A DNA stretch of 64,000 bases from positions 38,913,118 to 38,977,117 of the forward strand of contig NC_081830.1 of assembly GCF_030867095.1 (NCBI RefSeq), read 5' to 3'. The first letter of the stretch is position 1; each line of letters opens with the position of its first letter. Source of the stretch: Alligator mississippiensis (taxonomy: Eukaryota; Chordata; Crocodylia; Alligatoridae). Below are positions 30,499 to 42,165 of this stretch, piece by piece. The position numbers were made by a program, and so were the translations under genes. The notes under the pieces are model-generated. The model was not told the origin of the DNA and made no database searches. It saw only the letters and a list, made by a program, of their open reading frames with translations.

Positions 30499-33146
30499 TC
30501 TTCCAGAGCAGGAACATGGAAAGAAGGAATATGAGGCAAAAGGAGTTCTGTAATGGTGCTAGGCTTTTTCATTTCCTCTTGGCTAACTGTACCAGGCTGT
30601 CTGGGAAGCCCACCAGTTGCTACTGCCAAGCTGTATACAACTCCACGCCCTTCCCCTACTTTGACTGAAGGCAGGGTGTTGGCTGTGAGCTGAAGTCTGT
30701 TACAGTATATGCAAATGTATATGGATGCCAATTAGTTCATGAATTAGCAAGCGTAAAATGTCACCAGGTGCTGCCCAAGACTTGGCAGCTAGGACAGGGG
30801 TAGTATTGACAATATTATTTCTGTCTTCCCCACTTCCAAGCCTCTCTCGGTGGCACAGTGAGGCACCTGCTTTTTCTAGCTCTCCTGTGTCAACCACCAG
30901 AAAGTACCTCATGCTCCTGCAGCCACCACTGCATCCTCCACCCAATTAGCCAGCCTCTACCTAAAGCCAGTACTGGGCCTTGTGCCATAAAGGACATACG
31001 CCCTAGCCACACATCCCTGTTATTGCCCCACATCAGGAAGGGGGTAAACCCAAAAGTAAAAAGTGGAACAAAGCTCTCTGAGAGACCAGCAAAACAGCAG
31101 CATTTGTGCCAGGGAGAAGGGATTAGGTCTGGCCTTCATTCTGGAAGAAGTCACCAGATTGTTTTGTATGCCAAAGGTTAAACTTAAGTTTTGGCGTTTT
31201 TTAAAACTACAGTTGAGCCCCAAATGCTATTAGCTGACTGTAGCCTCTCCTGCTTCCATTTTTTACATTCACCCTGATCTCCAGCAGAGTTATCAAGTGT
31301 ATTTTTGGCTCTGGTTCTGGCTATGGATCTGTAGGAGTTTGGCTTGGCAGCCTCCTACCAGCTGACAAGTGAAGGCCTAAATAAAGCATTTTTCAGTCAG
31401 CACAGCGATTCCTGACTGCCACATCAGGGTCAAGTTCTGAAGGAGGAAAACAGGAAGGCAAGCCAAAAGAGATATTACCTGTATCCGACTAGCAACTGTT
31501 AATGCCCTCCAGATGGGCCCTCTGCCCCTTTAATACCAAAGTATTCTCAAGTGAGGAAGGCAACAGGTTGACTCCTCCACTCTGTGCCCTGTATGCAAGA
31601 ATGAGAACAGGCTATACCCCTTGCTTTAGTCCAGATCAGCTGCCCTGTTTTCAGCCACCATTAGACCTTATTCTATGTTACACTAAGGGCCCCAGCTCAG
31701 GCAGTGTCCTCTGCGGGGCTTTGGTTGATGCTTCCCCATTTCATGCCAACAGAGAATGGATAAAGGGAGGGGTTTGAAAACCTGGCTTCCCTTTACCCCA
31801 CTGCAACTTGCACCTGTACAACTTTAATTCAGCCGGTGCAAATAAGGATGTCATCACTATGCACTTTCAGAATTAGACTCACACTTATCTGTAAGTGCAA
31901 AAAGAGCCCCTGAATGACAGTAAATTTTCCTCTTGTCCGAAACTCCAGTCTCCATGTTAAACAGCTTCCCAAGGGCAGCATGAGGCAAGTTGTGGGACAG
32001 GAGCCAATAGGAAAAGCAACTTAATCGCAGAGTAATGTTTTGGTCTAGTCCTGCATCTGGTTCAGTGGAAATCTTAGCACCAGAGAAACCAGGGACAGTT
32101 TTCTCCACCAGGAAACAAGAGCTTGTTGCACCATGTTAGTGTGAAAAGAAGTTAGGAGATCACAACAGGGCCATCTCACTCCAGCATGTGCAAGAGAGAA
32201 GGCGTGTTCACAGCCAAGAGATGCACCTGGGCGACATGCAATGTTCAATTCTTTTCTGTCACTGTTTTACATCTTTATCTTCTCCTTCCCAGAGCTGAAA
32301 TGCCCTGTTACTCCCCTCACATCAGTACCACTTCCCCAGAGCTTACCTTCCCAGGGTTTGACAACCCTGCTGGAAAGGTCAAGATGAAGTGTGCCATCTG
32401 GAGAGGACTCAGAAACGCTACAGAGTCGTGAAACAAAGCAGCCATAGGATACCATGGTTACAACAAGGCACCTGCAGAAAGACAACTGACTCTGAAAGGC
32501 AAGAGGGAAGGAGGGAATGTTTTCAGCAGCTTCTTTGTGCTGGAATCCCAGAGCATCCCAGCACGTTATAATGCTTCTAAAATCCTTTCTGTTAATGAGG
32601 GAGCTGAGGTTTGCCAAGCTGTAAAAAAAGGTAACCATTATACTCCTGGATCTGTCCCAGGATCCAGCAACAGCAGGCACAGCCTGCAGTTTCTGAGGAA
32701 GGTGAAGCCTGTACAAGTGTATAGTGCAGTATGCCAGTTCTTCGGGCTACCAGGGCTCAGCTTATACCCCAAAACATAAGGTGGTCACCCTTCCCCCATC
32801 TGGCACAGTTTTCAGTACTGGTGTAGCATACACAATTATTCAAGCTTTTTAAAAGTCACCTGTCATGTGTGACTTTTCCCATGGCTATAGGTGCTGCAGG
32901 CTGACATGATACTGTTAGGGCCTGCCTTTAGATATCTAGTCTTCTTTATTTGCCTGTTAGAATATAAATGTAACCCTGCTTATGTTATAGGTGCTCTGTC
33001 ATGGTTATGTTCTATTATGGAAACTTTTTTTATTCCTTCTCTGCATATCCTCATTAGCATGCATATTTGGAGGTGTGGGGGCTATTTGTACTTGTGGTGG
33101 ATAATGCCCGCAAATGCAAAAGGCCAGGTAGATCAGACCTTTGTTT
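30499..33146. other. intergenic stretch, no gene recognised
   Basis: No coding exon, RNA gene or clear transposon boundary seen. Open frames in it, such as 32267-32716 on the minus strand, have no recognisable motif. Confidence 0.45.
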
Positions 33147-33525
33147 CATAGTTTCATAGTTTCTAGGGTCAGAAGGGACCTGAACAGATCATCAAATCCG
33201 CCCCCCTGCCCTGGGCAGGAACGAGTGCTGGGATCATAATACCCCAGCCAGATATCTATCCAACCTCCTCTTAAAGACCCCGAAGGTAGGGGAGAGCACC
33301 ACCTCCATTGGGAGCCCATTCCAGAGCCTGGCAGCCCTAACCATAAAGTAATGTCTCCTGATATCAAGCCTGAACCTTCTTTCTAACAATTTGTGGCCGT
33401 TATTCCTTGTTATCCCAGGTGGTGCCTGGGGGAACAGAACCTCACCTATTTTCTGCTGGTCCCCCCTGGTGAGTTTATAGATGGCCACCAGATCCCCTCT
33501 CAGTCTTCTCTTGTTTCGTTCCCTT
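33147..33525 (-). mobile_element. CR1 LINE 3' fragment, minus strand
   Basis: Starts with TTTCATAGTTTCATAGTTTC then TAGGGTCAGAAGGGACC, the reverse complement of a CR1 3' tail. The minus-strand frame at 33234-33488 reads a segment (RRHYFMVRAARLWNGLP) matching the ORF2 C-terminus of the copy at 44149-45141 (KNFFTVRVAKVWNGLP), so this is a closely related 5'-truncated insertion. Confidence 0.9.
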
Positions 33526-34313
33526 CCAAAGGTGAGTTTATAGGCTCACAAATTTTGAAAAAGAAAAGTTGAGCAAAGACTCTGAGTGATCAGCACTTAC
33601 TCTGAGCTGTGCAGAAATCTACAGTGGAGTGGCCCTCAGTTCCAGAAGGGAAAATAGGTGCGTAAGGAACAGCAAGACTCTGGAAAGGAGTTAGTCCTTA
33701 GATGGCATTATAGGTCATCAAATCCTCAAAGGGAAAATGCTTGTGAGCAGAAGTCTCTGGTTCAGCTGGATACAGCAGATTCAGGTAGAAACCTATTAAC
33801 TGCTGATTCTTAAGGAGGTGAAATCTCTGAGCCTGCTATTTGGTGTGCAAGCAAAGTAAAGAAAATGCTAAGTAGTGATGACTGCTCGGAACAGAGTGGC
33901 AGCGAGCACCAATCCCCAGCAGCTAATAACCCCTGAGGGAGAAGAAGCATTCCACAGTGGCAGAGCAGATGTGAACTCCAGTACAGGTATCCCTACTCAG
34001 TACTTTCCACTTTGGCTGGCACAGGTGGTAAAGCCCCAAATGGCAGTCCTGGATGAGTCTCCCTTCCCAACAGACTGGCCTATGTAGTAGCACCCTGGCT
34101 TGGTTTGGCAGTGATAGAGAGAGACTGTTAACTGTTTGGGGTTTCAGTTAATATTTAATAAATCAAGGTGGGGTTTAGGGTTGTGTTTATCCTCACTCCC
34201 CTTTAATAAACCCTGTTATAGTTGAATATTGCTTGCCAGTGGGGAGGTTTGTTCACTTTGGAGCTCCCTGTAAGCATTTGTTTTCCCAGGCTTTCTGGGT
34301 GGGTGCTTGAGTC
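33526..34313. other. sequence left of the provirus, possibly part of an older repeat
   Basis: No gene. Bases 34130-34310 hold two AATAAA signals (near 34157 and 34205) and continue after the provirus at 40892-41100 in a way that could be one older LTR-like repeat split by the provirus. This is only inference. Confidence 0.35.
34309..34313. repeat. target-site duplication GAGTC, left copy
   Basis: GAGTC directly before the left LTR, matched by GAGTC at 40892-40896 directly after the right LTR. A 5-bp duplication is typical of several retrovirus groups. Confidence 0.92.
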
Positions 34314-34896
34314 TGTCACAACCCAATGATTTTGGTGCCTCGGCACGATGGAATTTTCCCGCCACATGAGAGCCTCTTGCACAGCAAAGGTTTTTCTGCT
34401 ACAACAGAAAACCCCGGTACAAGAGAGTTCCCGCCATTTGAATGCAAATTTGTGTCCCGCTATTGGCCAGTTCTAAATTATTCCTACGTGGCGGCTAGTA
34501 ATTGGCTTGCTAGCCATTTAAAATTTCATGCGACTTCCGCCCAAGTCGGAGAACTTTGAGCACGCTGCAGAGTGCCTCTAAGGAGATTTGACTTGCGGCT
34601 AAGCTGATCGATAGACTGATCACCTATCGATTCTTCTCCCCATCGCCGAGCGCAATCCTTTGACATACCCTTTCCCTGCCAGCTTAATTTGTGGATGGAC
34701 TCGCTGGCCTGAGCCTTGCCAGCTGGAGCAACTCTTGGAGTTGTTTAAGCGACCGAACCACCTGCGTCGCAGCTACAAGCGGCGTAAGTAAAGTTTCTGC
34801 AACCAATAAGCTTTGTCTGCCTCTCCATTCACTAGCCCGCCCAAACGACCGAGCAATTTATATATCACCTCGAGTTGGCTCCAGCCGTCCAAGACA
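34314..34896 (+). repeat. left LTR of provirus
   Basis: 583 bp, TG...CA ends, paired with 40309-40891 of identical length. The sequence runs directly into the primer-binding site. The TATA and poly(A) positions are not certain: TTTATATATC lies close to the right end. Confidence 0.93.
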
Positions 34897-34914
34897 TGAC
34901 GACGAGGATGGGAT
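34897..34914 (+). promoter_or_regulatory. primer-binding site, tRNA-Ser(GCU)-like
   Basis: TGACGACGAGGATGGGAT begins immediately after the LTR. Its reverse complement fits the 3' end of vertebrate tRNA-Ser(GCU) including CCA (known from memory: ...ATCCCATCCTCGTCG-CCA) with one mismatch, at the second C of CCA. This supports minus-strand priming by tRNA-Ser. Confidence 0.8.
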
Positions 34915-35339
34915 CTAAGGGCACGGTGATGGAGATGAACCTAACTTGGTGCTGCCCTTGGCACACTGGGATTCGCCGCGTAGAGAATGCAAACAATCTA
35001 TGGGCGCATATCGCTTACCACCAGGCGGTAGAAGGGGATGAATGGAATATTGATGGCTACTTCTCTGTAAAAAAAGAAGCAGCAGTCATAAAAGAGTGGA
35101 GAACTAAGCTATCCCTTGGGGAGTTCGGATGCATAATGAGGAGCGACTGGGTCTATTATCAACCCCCGGAGGAAACATCAACCATATCCCTAGCCGGGGC
35201 GAAGGCGCGGAAGGCAGAAAAGCTGACCCCCGCTCAGGAGTTCGCTCAATGCACCCGATACCTGAGGGAAGGAGGGGAACCCACCCCCCATGGACTGGTT
35301 CAACTGTCCGGATTTGGTGCCTGGGTCGCAGGGCCATGA
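34908..35339 (+). pseudogene. gag-like first open frame of provirus (N-terminal, MGSK start)
   Basis: An ATG overlapping the primer-binding site starts MGSKG, which fits a possible N-myristoylation signal, though other Met codons lie nearby. The frame runs 143 codons and overlaps the next frame (from 35290), which is offset by +1. Either one gag is broken by a small indel near 35290-35339, or there are two products. I see no named domain. Position between primer-binding site and pol is the reason to call it gag-like. Confidence 0.55.
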
Positions 35340-36708
35340 GCTCCTCATTCAGCTCTGGGAGGACCTGGAGACCAAGGGCCGTCACGTGCCAAAATGGGGT
35401 TTAACTAAATGGAAGAAGGGAAAGATGATGAATGTGTTGTTCCGTACAGTAGCGGGTCTACTAAGGGAATACGCAAATTTAGAGGTTCAAATGCATACGG
35501 CGGGCAAGGAATCGCTGGAGCAGACAGCAGAAAACTCCAGAGTGGCATTTATTAATAGTGCCAGCTGCATGATGCCGCTGATAAAAAATGGCGCTGAGAG
35601 AAGCGCGAGGCATCCGGAGAACCCGGAAAAGAGGGGCGGAGTTTCAGGAGAATCGGCGGGGATCCGCCTAGCGACCCCACCCCTTGAGGTGACGTCGTTC
35701 CCAACGGCCCCACCTCCTGGCCACGGGGAGGAGGCAATGGGAGGAGGGATATACCCAATGCTCCCAGATGAAGAATTTAACTCTCTCTCTGCCGCAGCTC
35801 ACCCGATAGCTGTGATGAAGCGTGTTGCAGATGAAGAAGGTAGTACGCGTACCACTGTTACCTCTCGCACACGCACTCGACCAGAAATTCAGGAACTTTG
35901 CAAAGAATCTAAAATAAAACTAGAAGAAACTCTGGCCATGTGCTTGGGACGATTAATAGTGGAGTTTGGATCTGACATTTTAGACAGGGAAGAAGCAAGT
36001 GCCCTGACCCGACAAGTGGCGTGGAGCGGAGGGCGTGCTACTGATTTGAACGTGGTCACGGACAGTGCCCACTGGCCCATCCCGCTCTCGGCGCTTGTAG
36101 TGGGACAGGTAACCCACAGATTTCACACCTGGCATGAGGGCCGCCCGCAGAAGGCCACTGCGGAGCAACTCCTCCTAGCCATAATCGGAGTATCATACCT
36201 TTCATGGAGCCCTGGGACGAATCCAATGGGGCTAACAGCAGCCCAACGCAAAGCGAGATGGGCTCATCACCACCTATCGGACCCCGGGGCAATTCCAATG
36301 CCCCTGGAAGCTATAGACGCCCGCGTAGAGGTATACGGAGGAGCAAATGCTGTCACGCTCCGACTCTTTTTGAACCCGATGGCGGGTCAGCCAGTGGGAA
36401 ATCTCTTAGGCCATCTCCCACGACTGCAGGCGCTCATGAAACAAAGTGAAGAAACTTCTGATGATATAAGAGACCGATCTTCAGCATACCCAGTCGAAAC
36501 ACCAAGACCAAGACGTCAAGAGTTTACTCCCTGGCGAGAGTCATGGTGGTCACCTCCAAGAACCCCGAAGGAAAGAAATATGTTTGGTTTTCTTCTCGCC
36601 TGTTCTGGACTTACAAAGTACCAATTGCGCATTTTGGGAGAACGGGGCCAACATCGTCTAGCCGATGCATTGGGATTTAAATTCGAGGACACACCAAAAA
36701 ACGAGTAA
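35290..36708 (+). pseudogene. gag-like main open frame of provirus, 472 codons
   Basis: Open for 472 codons with no internal stop. The C-terminal third (about residues 285-400) is rich in Trp, Leu and Pro with a capsid-like helical look, but I do not recognise a conserved capsid motif with certainty. No CCHC zinc knuckle is present; a short basic Arg/Pro segment (RPRRQ, about residue 415) is the only nucleic-acid-binding candidate. The stop TAA at 36706-36708 overlaps the pol ATG at 36708-36710. Identity as gag rests on position and size. Confidence 0.6.
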
Positions 36709-39700
36709 TGGCCGTCAGCTCCGCCGGCGGCCTTCTCCAACTCAAACCTGACCCCACCGACCCTCGTCCTTATGCTGAACTCACTGTTTACAACCCTACC
36801 GATCCAGATGACCAACAACAAGTATTTTTTCTTCTCGATACTGGAGCTCAAGTCAATTTGATTACCTCAACAATACCTCACCAGAAGACCACCAAAACGA
36901 TCAAGATACAAGGGCTTAATGCTATCGCCATCACAACAAAGGTTAAATTTTTGGTTCAAGGCCACCGATACCCCGTAGAGGCTGTCCTAGGGGGCATCAA
37001 CATTCTAGGAATCCCGGGGATAAGAGCGCTTGACCTTAAAGAACAAGTGCTACAAGCCTTACCCATTATTATCCCAGAGCAGGATTGGCACCGACCAACG
37101 CTTCATAACACCTGCACCTGGCGATATCGACCAATCCCAACCAAGGGTCCCCTAAAAAAGTCCCTTACTAACCTCCTGCGGCAACTCGAGCAACGAGGCT
37201 GTATTAAAACCGTAACTGCCAGCACCTACCTGTCATCAGGATGGGGAGTCGCAAAACCTGGAAAGCCTAACGAAGCCCAGCTAGTCGTAGACTATAGAGA
37301 GGTTAACAAAAGATGTCAAGTACTTCAACAACCTAATCCTTCTACTCTGCCACAATGCATGTTCAAAATGGCACAATTCCAACAAAATAAGTGGGTTGGA
37401 GTCACACTGGATTTAAAAAACATGTTCTTTTCCATCCCAATAACTGACCTGGAAGGAATACTAAATATGTGCATTGATGGCACTATGTACAGGTGGGCGG
37501 TTTGTCCACAGGGATATCGCAACGCTCCGTCACTAGCTACTGGTGCCATGAATAATACCCTAAAGAATTTTCAAGCCTCACACTCTCTTCCCCCAGAGGA
37601 GGAATTAAGAATCTGGAGTTATGTCGATGATATTGCCATCATGGGTCATGATAGTTCCGTAGTTACTAGTATAGTCAACCAACTAGTTGCTCACCTTCAA
37701 AGCAAGGGATGGACAATCAACAAGGAAAAGTCATGCCTACATCCTGTAGATGACATCACGTTCCTTGGCACCCGATACATCGGTTCCATCCACCACAGAA
37801 TCTCGCATGATGGTCCTAACATCGATCCATTAAAAACATTCCTCCCTGTTACTAAGAGACATTTTCAACAGCTTTTGGGTCGTTTAAATTAGTACCGGCA
37901 TTATGTTAAACCCAGTGATTTGGCGCTCCTCACCAAGTTGCAGCGACAGATCCGTAACAAATCCCGAAAATCCACGCCTTGGACGAAAAGAGATCAGTGG
38001 AATCTGCTTCGCCTGCTAGCCACGGTTAAAAATACACAGCTGCACGCCATCGATCTGGGTGAGTCACTAACCGTAACCCTTGGATCCACCACAAACCACG
38101 TGTGGGCTGTCTTGCACAACCCTCACAATGAGCTAGCATACACTGCCCATAAGATGCTTCAAGCGGCACAACATTGATATGGAGCTGTAGGAAAAATCCT
38201 CCTAGCTGAACAACTGGTGGAGCCATTAGCAAGGGGGCATGGGATGTTACGCGCTCCCGATGCCACATTGTTACCCTAGCTGGATGTGGAAAAAGTCGAC
38301 CCGCATTTTCAGGGGGAGCCTAAAACGTGAAATATGCTGGTGCTTACCCACCATTACAACTGGCACTGCTGGAAGTTAGAAGATACGACGCCTAATCCCA
38401 GCCCAGAAGATGAAAAAATGGTCCCTACACTGTATGGAACTTCTGCCCCGGCATGGATGGCCTCAGATGGAACCTCCCGACATGGCGGAGGCTATGGATA
38501 CTATTGCAAGGCTTGTCACGATAGGGAAATATTTCAAGCCAATCCAGATGACAATTCAGCCCAAAAATGTGAGTTGTTAGGATTCCTCAAGGTACCAGAA
38601 CATTGTCTGACACATCGTGACGATACGCTCCCCGTTCCAATCATCACAATCGATTCGCAGTACATTTATAAAATTCTTACTGGTACAGCCTTTCCCACCG
38701 AAAATTTGAATGATTGGCAAGACATCTGGAAAACATTAACCAAATTTACATGACTCCCGTTGGTTAGGCACACTAAGTCCCACCGTCCGGATACAGATCC
38801 AGTACATGAGGTCATTGATAAGCTCTTAGAAGACCCACTCCGGACCGACGTAGTTTTGCCTGTCACATCTATCTCCAGTCCTGAAGTAAATCCGTTCCTC
38901 GCGTGGCTTCACGAAAATTGGGGTCACCCAGGACCACGAGCTTGCCATTAACGTTGGTGCCGAACCATTACGGAGCCGGCCTCATACGGAGTTTGGCGCG
39001 ATTGGGAAAAGGTAGCTCAGGCCTGTGAGATATGTGCTAAAGAGAAGTGCCATAGAACCAAGCATCAGCTCGGAGCTTTCGACTCTTCACAGTTCCAAGC
39101 AGGAAAAGTCTGACAGGTAGATCTGCTAGGACCTCTCCCAGGGTCTAAGCTGCCAAATAAAGGATTAGTTGCTGTCGACTTGGGAACAAGACAGTTACAA
39201 GTTATCCCCTTATGAAAAAGCAATGCCACTGCTGTTATTTCTGCCTTAACTGCTGTATTTGCCACCTGGCAACCTCCTCATGAGATTCAGTCTGATGGGG
39301 GACCCCCGTTTAACTCTAATGCTCTAGACAAATTTGCTCATCTTCACAATGTAGCATGACATCTCCATCTGCCATAGCACCCGCAGTCCAACGGCGTTGT
39401 AGAAAGACATATAGGCCTATACAAAGAACAACTTCGCCTCAGAGGAGGAGGGATGTTTAAAAACTAGACCAAATTCAATCATGATGTTCTCATCTCACTG
39501 AACACCGCTAAACCGTTATGGGACAAAGCTAATGTCCAAAAACCCCTACCTTGGGAACCTAAGTTCCAGCCAGATGAGTTAGTGTGGATCTTAATACCGC
39601 ACCCCCATCAGTCTCATCCGCAGGTTCACAAAAGAACAGTTCAACGGTTGGGACAATATCCTAATACCTATTCTGTCCAATCAGAGGAAAAGCCCGATCG

Positions 39701-39770
39701 TCCCCCTATTATCGTTCATCACAACTGGATGACTCGACATTCCGACATTCACCCAGTATCCTTACAGTAA
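36708..39770 (+). pseudogene. pol of provirus: protease, RT, RNase H, integrase, with 11 in-frame stops
   Basis: One reading frame holds, in order: aspartic protease (LLDTGAQVN, about 36837), reverse transcriptase (VVDYREVNK; CPQGYRNAP; YVDD at about 37620), RNase H (WMASDGTS, KCELLGF, TIDSQYIY, 38457-38670), and integrase (zinc motif with HENW and CEIC; VDLLG, SDGG and VVERH as the D, D, E positions; 38900-39420). The first 394 codons are open. In-frame stops are at 37890, 38175, 38277, 38328, 38751, 38949, 39111, 39213, 39357, 39375 and 39465; the frame closes with TAA at 39768. I see no frame-shifting indel across these 3 kb. It is a dead copy. Confidence 0.9.
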
Positions 39771-40308
39771 ATTAAATTATAAGTCTCTTTTGTTTTGTTT
39801 TGTTGCTGTTTCCTTTCTTTACAGGCCTAACTTCAGCAAAGCAGTAATCTACAGCCGCTTGATTGTGAGATCCGTCGAGCACCAAACTGCGGTTCCTTCG
39901 AGTCAAAGGAGTGACGGCTATAAAAGAGACACCTAGGCAGCGAATGTCCATCAGCTCAGGACTTGCCATGGCGCTGCTTCTCTCTCATTTTTACTAAGTA
40001 TTTTAATTGGTATTGTCTATTATAGGAAAAGACGGACGTCCCATGGTAACTATTTCATTATGCACTAACTAATAAACGAGGGGAGTCCCAAGCAGATGTT
40101 CTCCAATCAGACGATGATTAATAGTTGTTGTTATATGTTTAAGTTATTGTATTTTATAGTTTGTTAAAAAGACTGGTCTGTAAAATTGTTTGTTTGTATA
40201 TATATATTGGTTGCTTAAGCTTCGCCAGGTCAGTAAATCCTGAAACAAAAATTCCTTATAACGTGCTCATGTGTCTAAAATTCCAGTTGTGCTGTCGGCA
40301 AGGGGTCA
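39771..40308 (+). other. pol-to-LTR segment of provirus, no env
   Basis: Only 538 bases separate the end of pol from the right LTR. They contain no long open frame and no envelope-like signal peptide or fusion segment. The bases before the LTR (GGCAAGGGGTCA) include a short purine run that may be what is left of the polypurine tract. Confidence 0.7.
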
Positions 40309-40891
40309 TGTCACAACCCAACGATTTTGGTGCCTCGGCACGATGGAATTTTCCCGCCACATGAGAGCCTCTTGCACAGCAAAGGTTTTTCTGCTGCAAC
40401 AGAAAACCCCGGTGCAAGAGAGTTCCCGCCATTTGAATGCAAATTTGTGTCCCGCTATTGGCCAGTTCTAAATTATTCCTACGTGGCAGCTAGTAATTGG
40501 CTTGCTAGCCGTTTAAAATTTCGTGCGACTTCCGCCCAAGTCGGAGAACTTTGAGCACTCTGCAGAGTGTCTCTAAGGAGATTTGACTTGCGGCTAAGCT
40601 GATCGATAGACTGATCACCTATCGATTCTTCTCCCCGTCGCCGAGCGCAATCCTTCGATGTACCCTTTCCCTGCCGGCTTAATTTGTGGACAGATTCGCT
40701 GGCCTGAGCCTTGCCAGCTGGAGCAACTCTTGGAGTTGTTTAAGCGACCGAACCACCTGCGTCGCAGCTACAAGCGGCGTAAGTAAAGTTTCTGCAACCA
40801 ATAAGCTTTGTCTGCCTCTCCAATCACTAGCCCGCCCAAATGACCGAGCAATTTATATATCACCTTGAGTCGGCTCCGGCCGTCCGAGACA
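40309..40891 (+). repeat. right LTR of provirus
   Basis: 583 bp, same ends as the left LTR, about 22 differences by eye. Followed by the GAGTC duplication at 40892-40896. Confidence 0.93.
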
Positions 40892-40896
40892 GAGTC

Positions 40897-42131
40897 AAAA
40901 TAGAAAGTTTGTGTAAAACCCCCTACAATTGAACCTGGCCCTTGTTTCTGCTGTCCAGTGCCTGACAGAAGGGTTACATAAGCAATTGAACCCAGGGACT
41001 GCTGTCATTTGGGATACAATTGTGCGTTTAAGAAGGACACCATACCCAGGGGGTACTTGAGGGGGTAGGTGTGTGTCAGAAAGGTACAATCCTTACCTAG
41101 AGCAGAGCAGGATGCACTGAGAGCAGCCTCTTTCAGACCAATGTGGGCAATGGATTGCTATAGATTGGGTATTACTACTCTGTCTCTTTATAGACCTGTT
41201 TGGGGTGATGTGTACCACATGGTGCAGAGAGGAAATAACCTTTCCATATTCCTGAGCACAGGGACTGTGATTGGCCCTAATACAGAGGATATCATGTCCA
41301 AGAGGCTCCTTGCAGCCTTTGCCCCCTCCCACCATGAGTCTCTCAAAGGCCCAGATACAATCTAGGCTGGGCTGAACCCTCTGAAAGCACCTGACAAAGA
41401 GTAACAAGCACTGTGTTAGCACTGAGCTCATCCATGTCTGCATACTATCTTGCAGTCCTTGTGCAAGATCCTCATCCTTTGAAACCCCTGCCACCTAGCA
41501 CAGCCTCCCTGTACAGGGGTGACACGTAGGAGGTGTATGCGGGTACACAGGCACCCCCTGCACGTGGCGGTGCACCCCCTGCAAAAATGCGCTGCTGACA
41601 CTGTTGGTGGCGCCTGAGAGCAGTTGCTGCTTGCCACCCCGCTGCCGGCGGTCCACGATTGCCCCTGGCTGCCGCCGCCACTGGCCACTCACTACCCCCA
41701 CCCCTGCCGCCAACAGTGCCGGTGACATCTGCAGGAGCTCCCCACTCACTGCTGGCAGGCTGCTGCTGCCACGCTCCCACTGCTGCCGGCGCAGCCGTGT
41801 CCCCCCAGCCGCTGGGGCACGTGCTATTCATGTCCCTGTAACTCTCTCCATGTCAGACCTGGGGAAATGGACTCAACCACCCAGGCAGCCCCTTCAAGGC
41901 TAATGTTCCTATGAATGAGATATTTCCTCCCTCATCTGTTTAAAATGGACATGGCAGTAATGAATCCAAATTTTGCCTTTAAAACTAAGATTCATTTTCT
42001 TTATTAAGAGTGAAAAATAGAAACACCTCACACTCAGCCAACCAAAACTAATAGCATGTATTCTCTGAATACAGCATGAATTTCATGACAGTATGCATGA
42101 GAGGCAAGTATTTTTGTGGTATATTTGCCTG
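40897..42131. other. between provirus and CR1: no gene; GC-rich tract
   Basis: The first 200 bases may be the other half of an older repeat split by the provirus. Bases about 41530-41830 are unusually rich in CTGCTGCCG-type GC sequence and yield open frames on several strands with no family resemblance. Confidence 0.4.
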
Positions 42132-42165
42132 AACCAACTTTAAACTAGGCTTTAAACTAGGCTCG

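Larger units (their letters stand above)
34314..40891 (+). mobile_element. endogenous retrovirus-like provirus with two LTRs, env-less
   Basis: A 6,578-bp insertion bounded by 583-bp LTRs that start TGTCACAACC and end AAGACA or GAGACA, flanked by the 5-bp duplication GAGTC. Order: LTR, primer-binding site for tRNA-Ser, gag-like frames, pol (protease, reverse transcriptase, RNase H, integrase), about 540 bp without env, LTR. By eye the LTRs differ at about 22 of 583 positions (about 3.8%), mostly transitions, so it is not recent. Pol is inactivated by many stops. The pol motifs are retroviral; the tRNA-Ser primer, absence of a CCHC knuckle and separate pol ATG suggest a class III or spuma-like lineage, which is inference. 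No intact copy can be expressed from it. Confidence 0.93.

Noticed and set aside
39771..40308. Envelope gene of the provirus
   Set aside because: Too short, no signal peptide, no transmembrane segment and no long frame.
41472..41903. Overlapping frames in the GC-rich tract
   Set aside because: Low-complexity CTGCCG-type sequence gives open frames on both strands with no recognisable protein.
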